NCBI GenBank assembly: GCA_021414205.1 | Contig: JAIOOW010000002.1 | Coordinates: forward strand, 406,731-470,730 | DNA length: 64,000 nt | Origin: Candidatus Anderseniibacteriota bacterium | GTDB lineage: Bacteria; Patescibacteria; Andersenbacteria; UBA10190 | Reading direction: 5' to 3' | Part shown: positions 24,998-33,132 of the stretch, piece after piece | Position numbering within the stretch: the stretch's first letter is position 1 | How the letters are laid out: each line of letters starts with the position of its first letter | Position numbers and translations under genes: made by a program | Notes under the pieces: generated by a model | The model's database searches: none | Told to the model about the DNA's origin: nothing | The model's input: the letters and a program-made list of their open reading frames with translations, nothing else

Positions 24998-25577
24998 TTT
25001 GCTCAGGCTTCAGCTCGTTATATACCGCAAGCCAATCGTTTGCGATTTGTATTTGAGCCGAGGATAGATTGATCCGCCCCGCGCATACTTCTTGGTGAAG
25101 ATAATTTTCTACCAAATCTTTTTCATGAAACCCGGGAGTGGGGGAACCTGCTTCAGGAAATAAATTCGCAATCTCATTACTCCCACCCAACTCTAACGGA
25201 ATTAAATGATCCGCCTCATACGTTCCCGTTACTTGCGGATACGCCAACCCATATGCTGTATAAATCTTTTTCTTCGTACTAGCAGACACGTTTCGAACTT
25301 TTGCCGTATATCCAGGTACACAAATAATGTCTTTTGTAGCATCAGGAAATATCGCCCCTGGCGTGCATTCATGGTCAGGCAACGCACCATTAATTACGCA
25401 GCGATCTTTTGAAACCGGGGAATCAAGCGCATATTTCGTATCTGCGCTTAAAACCACCTCTTGAACACCAGTACTTACCCGAGATAACGAAGACGGCTTC
25501 GGCTGCTGTTGCTCGTAAAAACCGTAGACAAACATACCTATCAGAAAAATCGTTACGAGAATTTTGGAGAATTGCAT
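24951..25577 (-). CDS. anchored or secreted HNH-family nuclease
   Basis: 208 aa. N-terminal hydrophobic helix (ILVTIFLIGMFVYGFY), then a Cys-containing segment (DRCVINGALPDHEC, DIICVPGYTAKVRNV). The HNH core follows: YEADHLIPLELGG with the conserved Asp-His and EIANLFPE with the Asn. Secreted HNH nucleases of this shape can degrade external DNA for nucleotide supply, a plausible need for a cell lacking de novo nucleotide synthesis; this role is inferred. ATG 25577 is used (GTG 25580 also possible). The 3' end overlaps znuB by 47 bp. Confidence 0.8.
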   Translation of the reverse strand: MQFSKILVTIFLIGMFVYGFYEQQQPKPSSLSRVSTGVQEVVLSADTKYALDSPVSKDRCVINGALPDHECTPGAIFPDATKDIICVPGYTAKVRNVSASTKKKIYTAYGLAYPQVTGTYEADHLIPLELGGSNEIANLFPEAGSPTPGFHEKDLVENYLHQEVCAGRINLSSAQIQIANDWLAVYNELKPEQIKELRGQFSSWTEKN

Positions 25578-25627
25578 CACTTCTATACTATCATGCTAGC
25601 TTCATGCACTTAAGTCGGCACACATGA

Positions 25628-25633
25628 TATAAT
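25628..25633 (+). promoter_or_regulatory. -10 element of LytR_C gene
   Basis: Consensus TATAAT, ending 7 nt before the ATG at 25641; no Shine-Dalgarno. Predicts a leaderless message. Confidence 0.6.
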
Positions 25634-25640
25634 CTACTCT

Positions 25641-26153
25641 ATGATTTCAAATAACCTTCTCGCGCAAAAAAAGTGGATTATCTGGGTAATCGTCATCCTT
25701 ATTATCGCCAGCGCGCTTGGCGTTGTCGTATATAAGCTATTGTCAGCATCTCCTGCTTCCGCTCCTCAAGTGTCCGCAACCCCTCTCGCACTACTCCCAA
25801 CAAGCACGCCAATACCAACCGACACCCCCGCGCCTTCGCCGAGCAGCACCCCAGCGCCGGCATCGGTAAATATAGAAATCAGGAACGGAACACACACAGC
25901 CGGCCTGGCTCAAAAACTGAAAGACAAGCTGACCGCTGAACACTATACCGTAAGCGCAATCGGAAATGCGAGCACCCAAGATATAGCAAAAACGATTATA
26001 TACAACCTGAACGTTGCAGATGCGGATGCTGCACAAAAAATAGCTGCTGAACTTTCCGCAAACGGCGAATCAACACTTCCAAAAAGCGAAGCTAAAAGCA
26101 GTGCCGATATCGTCATCATCCTGGGCGCAGACGCTCCTGCGATGCTCAAGTAA
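25641..26153 (+). CDS. anchored protein with LytR C-terminal domain
   Basis: 170 aa: short cytoplasmic head, one membrane helix (WIIWVIVILIIASALGVVVY), a Pro/Ser/Thr/Ala linker (about 45-75) that would cross the wall zone, and a LytR/CpsA/Psr C-terminal domain (VNIEIRNGTHTAGLAQKLKD ... DIVIILG). It lacks the LCP catalytic domain, so it probably binds an envelope component rather than transferring polymer. Confidence 0.82.
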   Translation: MISNNLLAQKKWIIWVIVILIIASALGVVVYKLLSASPASAPQVSATPLALLPTSTPIPTDTPAPSPSSTPAPASVNIEIRNGTHTAGLAQKLKDKLTAEHYTVSAIGNASTQDIAKTIIYNLNVADADAAQKIAAELSANGESTLPKSEAKSSADIVIILGADAPAMLK

Positions 26154-26163
26154 AGCAGCTACT

Positions 26164-27546
26164 TTACTTGTATTCCTTCCCGTACGTTTCTTGGATATAC
26201 CGAATCGTTCCGCCTAAGCCTTGGATCGTCGTCCAATCACCATGGTCAATTCTTGCATACCAGTATGCTTTTGCGGTATCGCTTGGGTCATGGTGCCATA
26301 CGAAATAGAACAAATATGGGAACCACTTACTCTTCAGAACACTCGCAGAAAGCGCTGCGGTTCGCGATGTAATCGCAGGACGAACACCTGTAGTATGAGC
26401 TTTCGTCATCGCAGCAACTAGGCCGTCTTTTGTTCCAACTTCGCCTTTATAAATATAGTCTACCCAAAATGCGTTTTCGCTCGCAGACGGCTCCCGATCA
26501 TATATCGGCAAGAATAAATCATTAACCTGGCCGATCAACGCTGCAGCAGCCGGATGCAGTTCAGGATATTTAGAAGTAGTAGAAATCGTTGTCGTTGTCG
26601 GAACAGGAAGTTTTGCAGTCGAAGCAACAACATTCTTAAATGCAGCAACAGGCACTCCCGTAGCGTACGTTTTCAAGAACTGCGGATACACCGTCAAAAT
26701 ATATTTATTCGGATATCCAAGCGACGTAAGTATTTGCGGATTTACAATATGACGAAGTTTCCCTTGCTCTACTACAGACACTGCGCCGCTTAACGCAACC
26801 ATCCAACCATCATCATACTTATCGATATTTGCCCCTCGGACATATTTCGCCAATTCCGTCGCGGTGACTGGCATAATTTGCCCAGACCAAGGATATCCTT
26901 GTGTTTCATATAAATAATCTTGCAAATATAATCGCTTTACTAAATTACCTTTCGAATCCTGCTCAATCCTCCAAATTGTTCCGCCATGATACGCCCCGTA
27001 GTACATAACCGTTCCGCCCGGATGCACATCTGTTCGCGTAATCGCTGCACCCACTGCAAATTCTGCAAGATGCGCAAATGATGTCGGGTACAAGTTTCTC
27101 GATGGATACAAGAGCGCCTTTCGAACTGCTTGGCTCATTGGTCGCTTGCGCAACTTATCGTCAATAAAATACTGCGTGCCATCAGGAGCCTGTAGAATCT
27201 TTCCGATGTAATACGGGTTTACGGACTTCGTAACGGTGTATCGGTTCATGTCAGTCTGAGATATCACCGTAATCACGTCCGCTTTAAAGTAATGTGCTTC
27301 TTTAAACCACACCTCTAAAATATGCGGCAATATCATACTGCGAGTTCCATCTTTTATGTAATATACCGCGGGATTGGTCGCCGTTTTTACCAGCGTTCCA
27401 TTCGGCAAGAAATTCGGATTTAAGCTTGATGGATAATATGCCGGGTCAGCACTAAATCCCGGCGGATACGTAGCTGCGCTAGCAGAAGCCGCGCTGCTAC
27501 CGACTAGCAAAACAGTTGCTAGTAAGAGAAAATGTTTTGTATGCAT
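26164..27546 (-). CDS. secreted protein with repeated beta motifs and DUF4214-like C-terminus
   Basis: 460 aa with a signal peptide (FLLLATVLLVGSSAASASA). The body contains at least three related segments of the form residue-x-Y-x-I/V-x-x-G-x-x-R/K: NPAVYYIKDGTRSMI, GTQYFIDDKLRKRPM and AVSVVEQGKLRHIV. The C-terminal about 110 residues (LIGQVNDLFLPIYDREPSA, FWVDYIYKGEVGTK) resemble the DUF4214-like tail of the large RTX protein at 7668. It is probably displayed on the surface. ATG 27546 follows TATACT by 7 nt. It diverges from the peptidase at 27609. Confidence 0.75.
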   Translation of the reverse strand: MHTKHFLLLATVLLVGSSAASASAATYPPGFSADPAYYPSSLNPNFLPNGTLVKTATNPAVYYIKDGTRSMILPHILEVWFKEAHYFKADVITVISQTDMNRYTVTKSVNPYYIGKILQAPDGTQYFIDDKLRKRPMSQAVRKALLYPSRNLYPTSFAHLAEFAVGAAITRTDVHPGGTVMYYGAYHGGTIWRIEQDSKGNLVKRLYLQDYLYETQGYPWSGQIMPVTATELAKYVRGANIDKYDDGWMVALSGAVSVVEQGKLRHIVNPQILTSLGYPNKYILTVYPQFLKTYATGVPVAAFKNVVASTAKLPVPTTTTISTTSKYPELHPAAAALIGQVNDLFLPIYDREPSASENAFWVDYIYKGEVGTKDGLVAAMTKAHTTGVRPAITSRTAALSASVLKSKWFPYLFYFVWHHDPSDTAKAYWYARIDHGDWTTIQGLGGTIRYIQETYGKEYK

Positions 27547-27608
27547 ACATATAAGTATACCGCTCCCCTGTTGCATCTACCACAGTGTCTGTATAGTAGA
27601 TATGTACT

Positions 27609-28418
27609 ATGCGTGCACGCTCAAAGAGTATATTAATCGGAAGCATTGCTGTTATCGTTATAGCAATAGGTGCTTTTGCATGGATGAAGCGTGTCGACAT
27701 TCAACGCTCTATAGAACAATCCACTCTGCCAACTGCTATTCCGTATCAACCTTCTAGCCCGTCACCAACCCCGGTAAAGCAGACGCATACCTCAACGCCA
27801 TTAACTCCTCCACCAGCTGACGGATCAACTCCAGTTCCCGCAAACATTCCGCCTCAAGCAAATCTGGCCGTTCCGTTCACCGTGCAAGCCCCGAACGCAA
27901 ACTGGGGCGAACCGTATCAAAATTTCTGCGAAGAAGCATCCGTATTAATGGCAATAAGCTATGTAAAAAATATGACTATTCCCAATCCTGCGTTTGCGGA
28001 TCAAGCATTGCTTGCCATTAAAGCGTTTGAAGATAAGCGATTTAATGACTACAAAGATACGACGATAGCTCAAACGGCAATTATTTTTAAAGAATATTAT
28101 AAATATAACAACATCCAAATTCTACAGAACCCCAGCATTCAAGATATCAAGAATGCAATCGCCGCGAAAAAATTGGTTATTGCGCCTGCGGCTGGACAAG
28201 ATCTTAAAAACCCCTATTTCCAACAGCCGGGACCGATCTATCATATGCTTATCATCAAAGGATACACGGCGGACAATAAATTTATTACCAATGACCCGGG
28301 CACCCGGCATGGTGCAGACTTTCTATACAGCCAAGAAACTATTATGAATGCCATGCACGACTGGCGTGCTGATGGAAATATCGAGCTCGGCGGTAAAGTA
28401 GTCCTGATTGTCGGCTAA
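27609..28418 (+). CDS. anchored C39-like cysteine peptidase domain protein
   Basis: 269 aa. N-terminal membrane helix (SILIGSIAVIVIAIGAFAWM), Pro/Thr/Ser-rich linker, then a peptidase C39-like domain with Cys in NFCEEASVLMAISY, His in YHMLIIKGY and Asp in FITNDPGTRHG. It would act outside the membrane, possibly in processing exported proteins or peptidoglycan-associated peptides. TATAGT lies 11 nt before the ATG. The last 4 nt overlap the convergent end of murJ. Confidence 0.85.
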   Translation: MRARSKSILIGSIAVIVIAIGAFAWMKRVDIQRSIEQSTLPTAIPYQPSSPSPTPVKQTHTSTPLTPPPADGSTPVPANIPPQANLAVPFTVQAPNANWGEPYQNFCEEASVLMAISYVKNMTIPNPAFADQALLAIKAFEDKRFNDYKDTTIAQTAIIFKEYYKYNNIQILQNPSIQDIKNAIAAKKLVIAPAAGQDLKNPYFQQPGPIYHMLIIKGYTADNKFITNDPGTRHGADFLYSQETIMNAMHDWRADGNIELGGKVVLIVG

Positions 28419-29725
28419 TCAGCAGCCTTTCTCAGAAACAGCAGCCACAGGCCGGCAGTTTTTACAAAACTTCCTAGGAAAAAACCTAACGGGAGCGCAA
28501 CAATCCCAATCTTGCCCATCAGCATATATGCACTCGTACCAGCAATACCTAATCCTATGACGCTAAAAATGACCGGGGTAATAGTGTTTTGCGTTGAGTA
28601 AAAAGCACGTGCGAATAAATGACTGAGCGATTCTGTAGGAATAGACAAACAAAACATTCCAAGCGTCAGCGCCGTACGAGCAACTGCATCGCCACCGAAC
28701 GAACCTCCTCCGAGTAATAACGCGATGATCTGGTAGCGAACTGAATACATGACAAGCGCAGCAACGCAGCTTAATAATAAAATAACCCAAGCGGTGCGGT
28801 TCAGCAGCGCTCGCAAATCTTGCGCAGATTTCAGTCGCGCTTCCGCTAACGCAGGAAATACAGCTGTAGACATTGCAATGCCGATCATACTGACTGGTAC
28901 GCTCTGAAAATTACGGGCAAAATTGAGCGCCGTAATAGATCCTACGGACAGCAGTGAAGCGAGTGTCGTAAATAACCAGAACGTCACCAAGTCTACCGGG
29001 TGCCCCACCATCTTCGGCACCATCAAGCGCAACGTCTGCTTCATTTCTTCCGTATGCCACCATGTGGGCGCAGCTTTAAATTTCCAGCCACCACGTACCG
29101 CATCGGCACATCGCACAATCATATGCAAAAACGCGCCAAATACCGTACCGTACGCCACCCCCATAATTCCAAATCTTGGCGCTAATACTAAGGCACCACC
29201 AACAATACCCAAGTTATACAACATAGGAGATACTCCATAAAACAAAAACTTCTTCTGAGCGACCAGCATTGCACCAAATGCATTGGATGCCGCAAATAAT
29301 ATAGAGGATACTGCCAGCACCCGCATCATCTGCGCCACAAGCACATGCGCATGGGCACCTAAGCCAGGTGCAACCAAACTGCTTAGTTGCGGAGCGAATA
29401 CGAACAAAATAATCGCAACGGCGATCATTGTTCCCACTGCGGCGCTCAGCAGCGAGTTCATATATTCATATGCATGCGCATGGCTCTTTTTATATAGCTG
29501 GGTAAAGAGAGGCACTGCTGCAGCAGCAATACCGCTTGCAACCAACACGTTGAATATAAAATCCGGAACTAAAAAAGCAGCATAATAGCTATCTAATTGA
29601 GACGACGCCCCAAACGCATGCGCCAACACCCGATCACGTAGCAATCCTAATACATACGACCCCAGCGTCGTAATCCATAGAATAACACTCCCCTTCGGAA
29701 TAAACCGAGAAATATCAAACCGCAT
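28415..29725 (-). CDS. murJ: lipid II flippase MurJ
   Basis: 436 aa, shorter than the 511 aa of E. coli MurJ. It flips lipid II for peptidoglycan synthesis. Signatures include LGSYVLGLLRDRVLAHAFG, LDSYYAAFLVPDFIFN, ASGIAAAAVPLF and, in the middle, TALNFARNFQSVPVSMIG. About 12 hydrophobic segments can be counted. TATACT lies 9 nt before the ATG. Confidence 0.92.
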   Translation of the reverse strand: MRFDISRFIPKGSVILWITTLGSYVLGLLRDRVLAHAFGASSQLDSYYAAFLVPDFIFNVLVASGIAAAAVPLFTQLYKKSHAHAYEYMNSLLSAAVGTMIAVAIILFVFAPQLSSLVAPGLGAHAHVLVAQMMRVLAVSSILFAASNAFGAMLVAQKKFLFYGVSPMLYNLGIVGGALVLAPRFGIMGVAYGTVFGAFLHMIVRCADAVRGGWKFKAAPTWWHTEEMKQTLRLMVPKMVGHPVDLVTFWLFTTLASLLSVGSITALNFARNFQSVPVSMIGIAMSTAVFPALAEARLKSAQDLRALLNRTAWVILLLSCVAALVMYSVRYQIIALLLGGGSFGGDAVARTALTLGMFCLSIPTESLSHLFARAFYSTQNTITPVIFSVIGLGIAGTSAYMLMGKIGIVALPLGFFLGSFVKTAGLWLLFLRKAAD

Positions 29726-29751
29726 ATACTAAGCAGTATACGCCTTGCAAT

Positions 29752-29790
29752 AAAAAACCGCCGTGCATCATTCAAGAAAACACAGGCGGT
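29752..29790 (-). terminator. rho-independent terminator, minus strand
   Basis: ACCGCC (29757-29762) / GGCGGT (29785-29790), followed on the minus strand by six T. It lies after the stop of the 29819 gene and before murJ. Confidence 0.65.
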
Positions 29791-29818
29791 GGTGCACAAT
29801 ACATATTGCGCGAAGTAC

Positions 29819-30535
29819 CTACGAAGCAACTGCGTCAAGTTCGGCTGAGGCCGGCTCGACACTGGAAGCAGGGGCGGAAACCGCTAAAGCAACCTCGTAT
29901 TCCAAGAATTGCTCTGGACGATCTCGATATAAGACAGCCATTTTCTTGAGCGTGCGAACGCGCACACTGTGATTCTGGCTTTCCAGTATCGGGTCCTGAA
30001 ATTCCGAACCAAGCATGCTCAGCAGTGTCTGCTTACGAACAATCATCATGCGCACCTTCCTTGTGCGCACATCTGGATCTTTCTCGCACGTAAGAGCGAG
30101 AACGTATTTCTCCTGAACCGTCGGAAGCCCGAGGTCAAAATGAAATAACCCGGTCGAAGGAATTAGGCTGGCTAATTCATTGAGCGCGCAATTTAACACA
30201 ATCCAGTGAATACTCTCCGGCAATCGAATAAATGGATCATCGATCGTCGTCTGTTTAGCAGCCTTGATCAGCGCGTTCACTGCCGCACTATTTTGCAAGA
30301 CCACCTCGCCCGCGTCCATTTCATCGAGAGTCCGAATGCGCAATTTTCCATCGCGCAGAATATTGAGGCTAAAGTGGAATCGACGATAAAACGTTCGATT
30401 GCGTAAGTCAACCCATGCGCGATACCCACCCCACAAAGCCATGAGTATCATCACCCCAAGTGTCACCAAAGCCTTCGCCCAGTGATCCAACACCAGCTCA
30501 TGAATAGCTCCATAAAACTGCTCAAAAACATTCAT
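29819..30535 (-). CDS. hypothetical membrane-anchored protein, SD-led cassette
   Basis: 238 aa with one membrane helix near residues 21-40 (ALVTLGVMILMALWGGYRAW) and a soluble Arg-rich domain. ATG 30535 is preceded by AAAGGAC about 9 nt upstream and a leader of about 55 nt. The body alternates helices and strands (IHWIVLNCALNELASLI, FHFDLGLPTVQEKYVLAL) and ends in a disordered Ala/Ser tail. No family recognised. It has its own consensus promoter and terminator. Confidence 0.78.
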   Translation of the reverse strand: MNVFEQFYGAIHELVLDHWAKALVTLGVMILMALWGGYRAWVDLRNRTFYRRFHFSLNILRDGKLRIRTLDEMDAGEVVLQNSAAVNALIKAAKQTTIDDPFIRLPESIHWIVLNCALNELASLIPSTGLFHFDLGLPTVQEKYVLALTCEKDPDVRTRKVRMMIVRKQTLLSMLGSEFQDPILESQNHSVRVRTLKKMAVLYRDRPEQFLEYEVALAVSAPASSVEPASAELDAVAS

Positions 30536-30582
30536 CGAGGCACTCGTCCTTTCCAAATTTTGAAGGTCAGTATAAAAAATCC

Positions 30583-30619
30583 GTATATTGCTTATATATA
30601 AATATACAAGTTATGTCAA
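30583..30619 (-). promoter_or_regulatory. promoter with AT-rich inverted repeat
   Basis: Minus-strand TTGACA (30614-30619), 17-bp spacer, TATAAG (30591-30596). A perfect 7-bp inverted repeat GTATATT (30583-30589) / AATATAC (30601-30607) brackets the -10 and could be an operator. Confidence 0.65.
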
Positions 30620-30629
30620 GAACCTCGCA

Positions 30630-31034
30630 CTACCCCAAATACTCCTCAATCTTTTCAATATCCGCATCGTGCTTCGGTCGATTATACGCTTTTTTAAATT
30701 GAATAATATCCTCTAGGGATGCAAAAGGAATATCTTGTATTATATCCGCGCGACTCATGAGCTCTTGAAACGTCGGGTGAAATTCCCCTGCATTTACATC
30801 GAGATACAACTCAACTATTCCTTTCTTTAAATATATCTGCCCTTCCTTCCCAGGATACGTCCACGGCATCTGCTCCCAACCCTTTTGACTACATTTTTCA
30901 AACAATTCCGGAGTAACGACGATATCAATATCGTGCGAATCCTTTAAGCCACGTACGGCCATCGGACCGCTCCCCACGACAATATATTGCTCAGTAGAAA
31001 AGTTCAGGTTTTGAATTTCTTGAATGATATTCAT
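30630..31034 (-). CDS. minimal nucleotidyltransferase-like protein
   Basis: 134 aa. The nucleotidyltransferase core is visible at the start: IVVGSGPMAVRGLKDSHDIDIVV, with the GS motif and Asp-x-Asp metal pair, and a third carboxylate probably in VELYLDVNAGE. Resembles nucleotidyltransferases annotated near salvage or toxin-antitoxin genes, but no partner HEPN gene is present. It overlaps the 5'-nucleotidase gene by 4 nt (ATGA) and is last in an operon of four. Confidence 0.75.
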   Translation of the reverse strand: MNIIQEIQNLNFSTEQYIVVGSGPMAVRGLKDSHDIDIVVTPELFEKCSQKGWEQMPWTYPGKEGQIYLKKGIVELYLDVNAGEFHPTFQELMSRADIIQDIPFASLEDIIQFKKAYNRPKHDADIEKIEEYLG

Positions 31035-31708
31035 GAAACATGCCGTAAAATTATCTCCTGAATCTCATCCCACGCTTGATGATACACTGCTTTTTTCTGC
31101 TGATCACTGCTATCGTCCGACACATTATTCCACGCTTTCAGCCATACAAGTCGCTCATTTTTTAACTCATCCCATTTCTTCGTAGCATGAAATCCATAAA
31201 GCGATGGAAACGGAATCAAGATCGTTTTAATATCCTCATGCTTCGCAAGCTCTGAAATTTCTCTGTAACTATCATCAATATAATAATCGATGCCAAAATC
31301 AAGAATCGGCTGAATTTTGTTCTGTAAATTATTCATCGACAGTTCAATATACTGGATATCTGGTAAATGTTTGCGAATCGCTCGTTCCGTTGCTTCAAGC
31401 TGAGAACTTGCCCTCGCGGTAATTAAATAAATATCCGCAATTCTTCCTATTTCCCGCAACGCGTCATGAGCGCCCTCAATTGGAAATTGCGCATCTTCTA
31501 TCGCTTCAATATACACCCCCCAAGCTCGCGACATCACAGAAGAGTCCGACTGCCCCGTTGCCTGTTGCCATGAATGCGTTTGGGCATACACGGCATAGCT
31601 CGTATTCCATCCGAATTCTCGCGCACAAAAATCAAGATAGTGCTTCGGATCCATATCGATAAGCACGCCATCGATATCTACACCAACTTTAAGACGTTTA
31701 CTGTTCAT
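31031..31708 (-). CDS. HAD-superfamily 5'-nucleotidase-like protein
   Basis: 225 aa. HAD motif I is VGVDIDGVLIDMDPKHY (catalytic Asp-x-Asp), motif II is LITARAS, and motif IV is YYIDDSY. The cap insertion and size fit the 5'(3')-deoxyribonucleotidase (NT5C) group, which removes phosphate from dNMPs. Coupled by ATGA overlaps to a deoxynucleotide N-hydrolase-like gene and a nucleotidyltransferase, so a role in nucleotide pool cleaning or salvage is likely. Confidence 0.8.
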   Translation of the reverse strand: MNSKRLKVGVDIDGVLIDMDPKHYLDFCAREFGWNTSYAVYAQTHSWQQATGQSDSSVMSRAWGVYIEAIEDAQFPIEGAHDALREIGRIADIYLITARASSQLEATERAIRKHLPDIQYIELSMNNLQNKIQPILDFGIDYYIDDSYREISELAKHEDIKTILIPFPSLYGFHATKKWDELKNERLVWLKAWNNVSDDSSDQQKKAVYHQAWDEIQEIILRHVS

Positions 31709-32115
31709 ATAAAAAACTGTTCTAAAATCGGACGAATATCTTCGATCGTTTTATAATTCTTAACGTTCAATTTATTGTTCCCGCGAATCATTGCAGAAAG
31801 TGTTCGTTCCGTATTTTCTCGATAGAGGCACAATATTTTCTTCCCCATATCTTCCGCTCTGCCAATTTCATACCCCACCCCCAAGCTTGGCTGCGTCACT
31901 TCCGCAACAATAACGTCCGCCTGAGTAACCCATGCCATATCTTGTTTGTAAATTTCAGCATGATTTTTCCCTGTACCTTCCACTGAACTAATTCCTGTGT
32001 TGCCAAAATGCTCTGTTAATACCATGCCAAAATCTTTTAGCGTCTCAATAATCTGCCTATATATGTCCTGATCGTCCCGCCCTCCCCGAATCGATGCTGC
32101 AAAATAGATATTCAT
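31705..32115 (-). CDS. 2'-deoxynucleoside 5'-phosphate N-hydrolase / deoxyribosyltransferase-like
   Basis: 136 aa. The start IYFAASIRGGRDDQDIYRQI and VLTEHFG match the DNPH1/RCL branch of nucleoside 2-deoxyribosyltransferases. The catalytic Glu region is VAEVTQPSLGVGYEIGRA. It would cleave the N-glycosidic bond of dNMPs or modified dNMPs. ATG 32115 starts 1 nt after the upstream stop; a longer start at 32142 would run into that gene. Overlaps the HAD gene by 4 nt. Confidence 0.85.
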   Translation of the reverse strand: MNIYFAASIRGGRDDQDIYRQIIETLKDFGMVLTEHFGNTGISSVEGTGKNHAEIYKQDMAWVTQADVIVAEVTQPSLGVGYEIGRAEDMGKKILCLYRENTERTLSAMIRGNNKLNVKNYKTIEDIRPILEQFFI

Positions 32116-32116
32116 A

Positions 32117-32374
32117 TTATTTTTTAGGTAACTTCCCACCACTTTTCAAACAGGCAGCAATATTCACATACGCCACAAACTTTTTTGTTTGGTTATAATA
32201 CTTTGTTCCCTTAACATGGCATAAACTATTCACGCTCTTTTTTACGGCCGGATTCGCAGCAGACTTAGCCATGACAACCTTTTTCACAACCGGCGTGGAT
32301 ACTTTTGCCAAAACGGGTTGCTGAAATGTAATACCAAGAAGTAGAAATATTGCTAAAAATGGGAAGAGTTTCAT
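32117..32374 (-). CDS. small secreted basic protein
   Basis: 85 aa. Signal peptide KLFPFLAIFLLLGITFQQ with cleavage near LAK, then a Lys-rich linker and a short Cys-containing domain (NSLCHVKGTKYYNQTKKF, ACLKSG) with two cysteines that may pair. No family recognised. ATG 32374 follows TATTGT (32381-32386) by 6 nt. It precedes the nucleotide-sanitation genes with 1 nt spacing, so it shares their transcript. Confidence 0.7.
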   Translation of the reverse strand: MKLFPFLAIFLLLGITFQQPVLAKVSTPVVKKVVMAKSAANPAVKKSVNSLCHVKGTKYYNQTKKFVAYVNIAACLKSGGKLPKK

Positions 32375-32430
32375 AGAGTCACAATACAATAAGCGTACGG
32401 TGAGGGTGATTATGTGGCAAGGCGCGTTCT

Positions 32431-32459
32431 TTGCTACCCACCCCTATTTTCCGTACAGT
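32431..32459 (+). promoter_or_regulatory. promoter of pentapeptide gene, leaderless spacing
   Basis: TTGCTA (32431-32436), 17-bp spacer, TACAGT (32454-32459), 6 nt to ATG 32466. The string TTTTCCGTACAGTA is repeated in the ychF promoter. Confidence 0.65.
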
Positions 32460-32465
32460 ATACAT

Positions 32466-33089
32466 ATGCAAACCGTTGCACATATTCCCAAAAGCCTCAA
32501 AACTACGCCTATTACCCAGCTCGAGGAGGAGGGTTCGTATGAACTAGTATCTCTATCTAAGCTAGACCTGCTTAATCAACAGGCAAAATATATCCAGATT
32601 CGAGAATCACTATTTTTTACCATTAACCTCACTGGCTCCCATTTTGAAGAATCCCGAATACGCCATGCACGATTTACAAACTGCAATTTTTCAAGCGTGA
32701 CGTGCGAAGATGGCAGTATCGGAAACACAGAGTTTATCGAAAGCCGAATGACGGGCTTTACAGTATCGGATGCAACCCTCGAACATACGCTATTTAAAAA
32801 CTGTAAATTAAACTTAGCAAATTTTCGTTTCGCGAATCTCAAAGACGTATTGTTCGAGAATTGCGATATTCAAGAAGCAGATTTTCTTGGCGCGAAACTA
32901 ACCAGCGTCTATTTTCAAAACTGCAATCTTACCGGCGCGCAATTCGGGCGAACAAAGTTAAAGAAAACAGACTTCCGCACATCGATTATGCATGGAATAA
33001 AAATAGATGCCGACGCAATCAAAGGAGCTATTATCAGCATCGAACAAGTCTACGATATTATCGGCGTGCTCGGGGTGGAGATAAAGTAG
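32466..33089 (+). CDS. pentapeptide-repeat protein
   Basis: 207 aa. Repeats of five with central Phe or Leu run from about residue 50 to 185 (FTNCNFSSV, FKNCKLNLANFRFANLKDVLFENCDI, split by imperfect units, then FQNCNLTGAQFGRTKL). They predict a right-handed quadrilateral beta-helix. No signal peptide. Some pentapeptide proteins mimic DNA and protect gyrase, but nothing here shows that role. Own promoter. Confidence 0.85.
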   Translation: MQTVAHIPKSLKTTPITQLEEEGSYELVSLSKLDLLNQQAKYIQIRESLFFTINLTGSHFEESRIRHARFTNCNFSSVTCEDGSIGNTEFIESRMTGFTVSDATLEHTLFKNCKLNLANFRFANLKDVLFENCDIQEADFLGAKLTSVYFQNCNLTGAQFGRTKLKKTDFRTSIMHGIKIDADAIKGAIISIEQVYDIIGVLGVEIK

Positions 33090-33097
33090 CTTCATCT

Positions 33098-33126
33098 TTG
33101 ACATCCATACCCATTTTCCGTACAGT
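33098..33126 (+). promoter_or_regulatory. promoter of ychF, consensus and leaderless
   Basis: Perfect TTGACA (33098-33103), 17-bp spacer, TACAGT (33121-33126), 6 nt to ATG 33133. Confidence 0.8.
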
Positions 33127-33132
33127 ACGTGC

